Part shown: one piece after another, positions 14,204 to 14,294 of the stretch | How positions within the stretch are numbered: position 1 is the first letter of the stretch | How the letters are laid out: each line of letters opens with the position of its first letter | DNA from: an uncultured bacterium | GTDB lineage: Bacteria; Cyanobacteriota; Vampirovibrionia; Gastranaerophilales; Gastranaerophilaceae | Direction: 5' to 3' | NCBI GenBank assembly: GCA_949288685.1 | Contig: CASELB010000138.1 | Span: forward strand, 1 to 14,294 | Length of the DNA: 14,294 bases | Made by a program: the position numbers and the translations under genes | The notes under the pieces: generated by a model | The model's input: only the letters and a program-made list of their open reading frames with translations | Told to the model about the DNA's origin: nothing | Database searches by the model: none

Positions 14204-14294
14204 TGTAAGGAAGGTAGCGCAGGCGCTACCACCACACAAGTTTCACAATTTAATATAGACCAGTGGCACTCTGCCGACGAGGAGGTGACTAAAT
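14204..14294 (+). promoter_or_regulatory. Structured 5' leader with near-perfect Shine-Dalgarno for the next gene
   Basis: The predicted leader has a strong hairpin, GGTAGCG (14213-14219) and CGCTACC (14224-14230) around a CAGG loop, then an AU-rich stretch, a small hairpin GGCA-CUC-UGCC (14265-14275), and AGGAGGTGA at 14280-14288, nine bases complementary to the end of 16S rRNA. Six bases (CTAAAT) remain to the window edge, so a start codon at about 14295 is expected. CACC at 14230-14233 could pair with GGTG of the ribosome site, giving a possible masked form. I cannot match it to a known riboswitch. The downstream gene is not visible. Confidence 0.5.

Noticed and set aside
14216..14294. glmS ribozyme, suggested by AGCGC and GACGAGGA in the right-edge leader
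   Set aside because: AGCGC lies within a closed hairpin rather than at a cleavage site, no P1-like helix joins the two motifs, and the near-perfect Shine-Dalgarno leaves no room for the rest of the ribozyme core before the start codon.
1..14294. Mobile element, phage, toxin-antitoxin, CRISPR or tRNA
   Set aside because: No transposase, integrase or terminal repeats, no spaced direct repeats, no cloverleaf-like sequence, and the gene content and composition are even throughout.

Overview
The window is an AT-rich, densely coded bacterial chromosome segment with sixteen protein genes and no tRNA, rRNA, insertion sequence or CRISPR array. The best taxonomic guess is a flagellated non-photosynthetic relative of cyanobacteria (Melainabacteria/Vampirovibrionia, for example Gastranaerophilales). 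This rests on low GC, flagellar genes, a DUF212 PAP2-like protein beside a prenyl synthase of the plant/cyanobacterial GGPP type, a RibBA whose cyclohydrolase half carries the HEGRGIGL form, and a DciA-type DUF721 protein. It is an inference from motifs (about 0.6); another AT-rich, flagellated anaerobe-like lineage is possible.

Layout. (1) 1-1351, minus: fliJ then fliK (fliK runs off the left edge), a flagellar export/hook-length pair. (2) 1478-4313, plus: ribE-ribBA-GNAT, a riboflavin operon lacking ribD and ribH here, with a two-part acetyltransferase at the end. (3) 4310-7035, minus: DUF721/DciA-like, rsgA, polyprenyl synthase, DUF212. (4) 7066-10074, plus: nrnA-like DHH phosphoesterase, YihY, HIT protein, speE, ending in a strong bidirectional terminator. 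(5) 10104-13257, minus: alternative sigma factor, gcvPB, activase-related Fe-S protein. (6) 13376-14095, plus: a secreted TPR protein. (7) 14096-14294: a non-coding stretch with a 12-bp inverted repeat, a promoter, and a structured leader ending in a near-perfect Shine-Dalgarno sequence for a gene that begins just past the window.

Genes inside operons are packed, with ATGA, GTGA or TAATG overlaps and usually a clear AGGAG-type ribosome site. Several operon-leading genes look different: ribE, rsgA, the sigma factor and the TPR gene each have a -10-like hexamer ending exactly 6 nt before the start codon and no Shine-Dalgarno, and the DHH gene is close to this. These mRNAs may therefore be leaderless. 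That two-mode start architecture is the most interesting system-level signal. No clearly novel gene cassette (defence, secondary metabolism, mobile) is visible. The other points of interest are the sigma factor-gcvPB-activase operon, the unidentified leader at the right edge, and inverted repeats in two intergenic regions.
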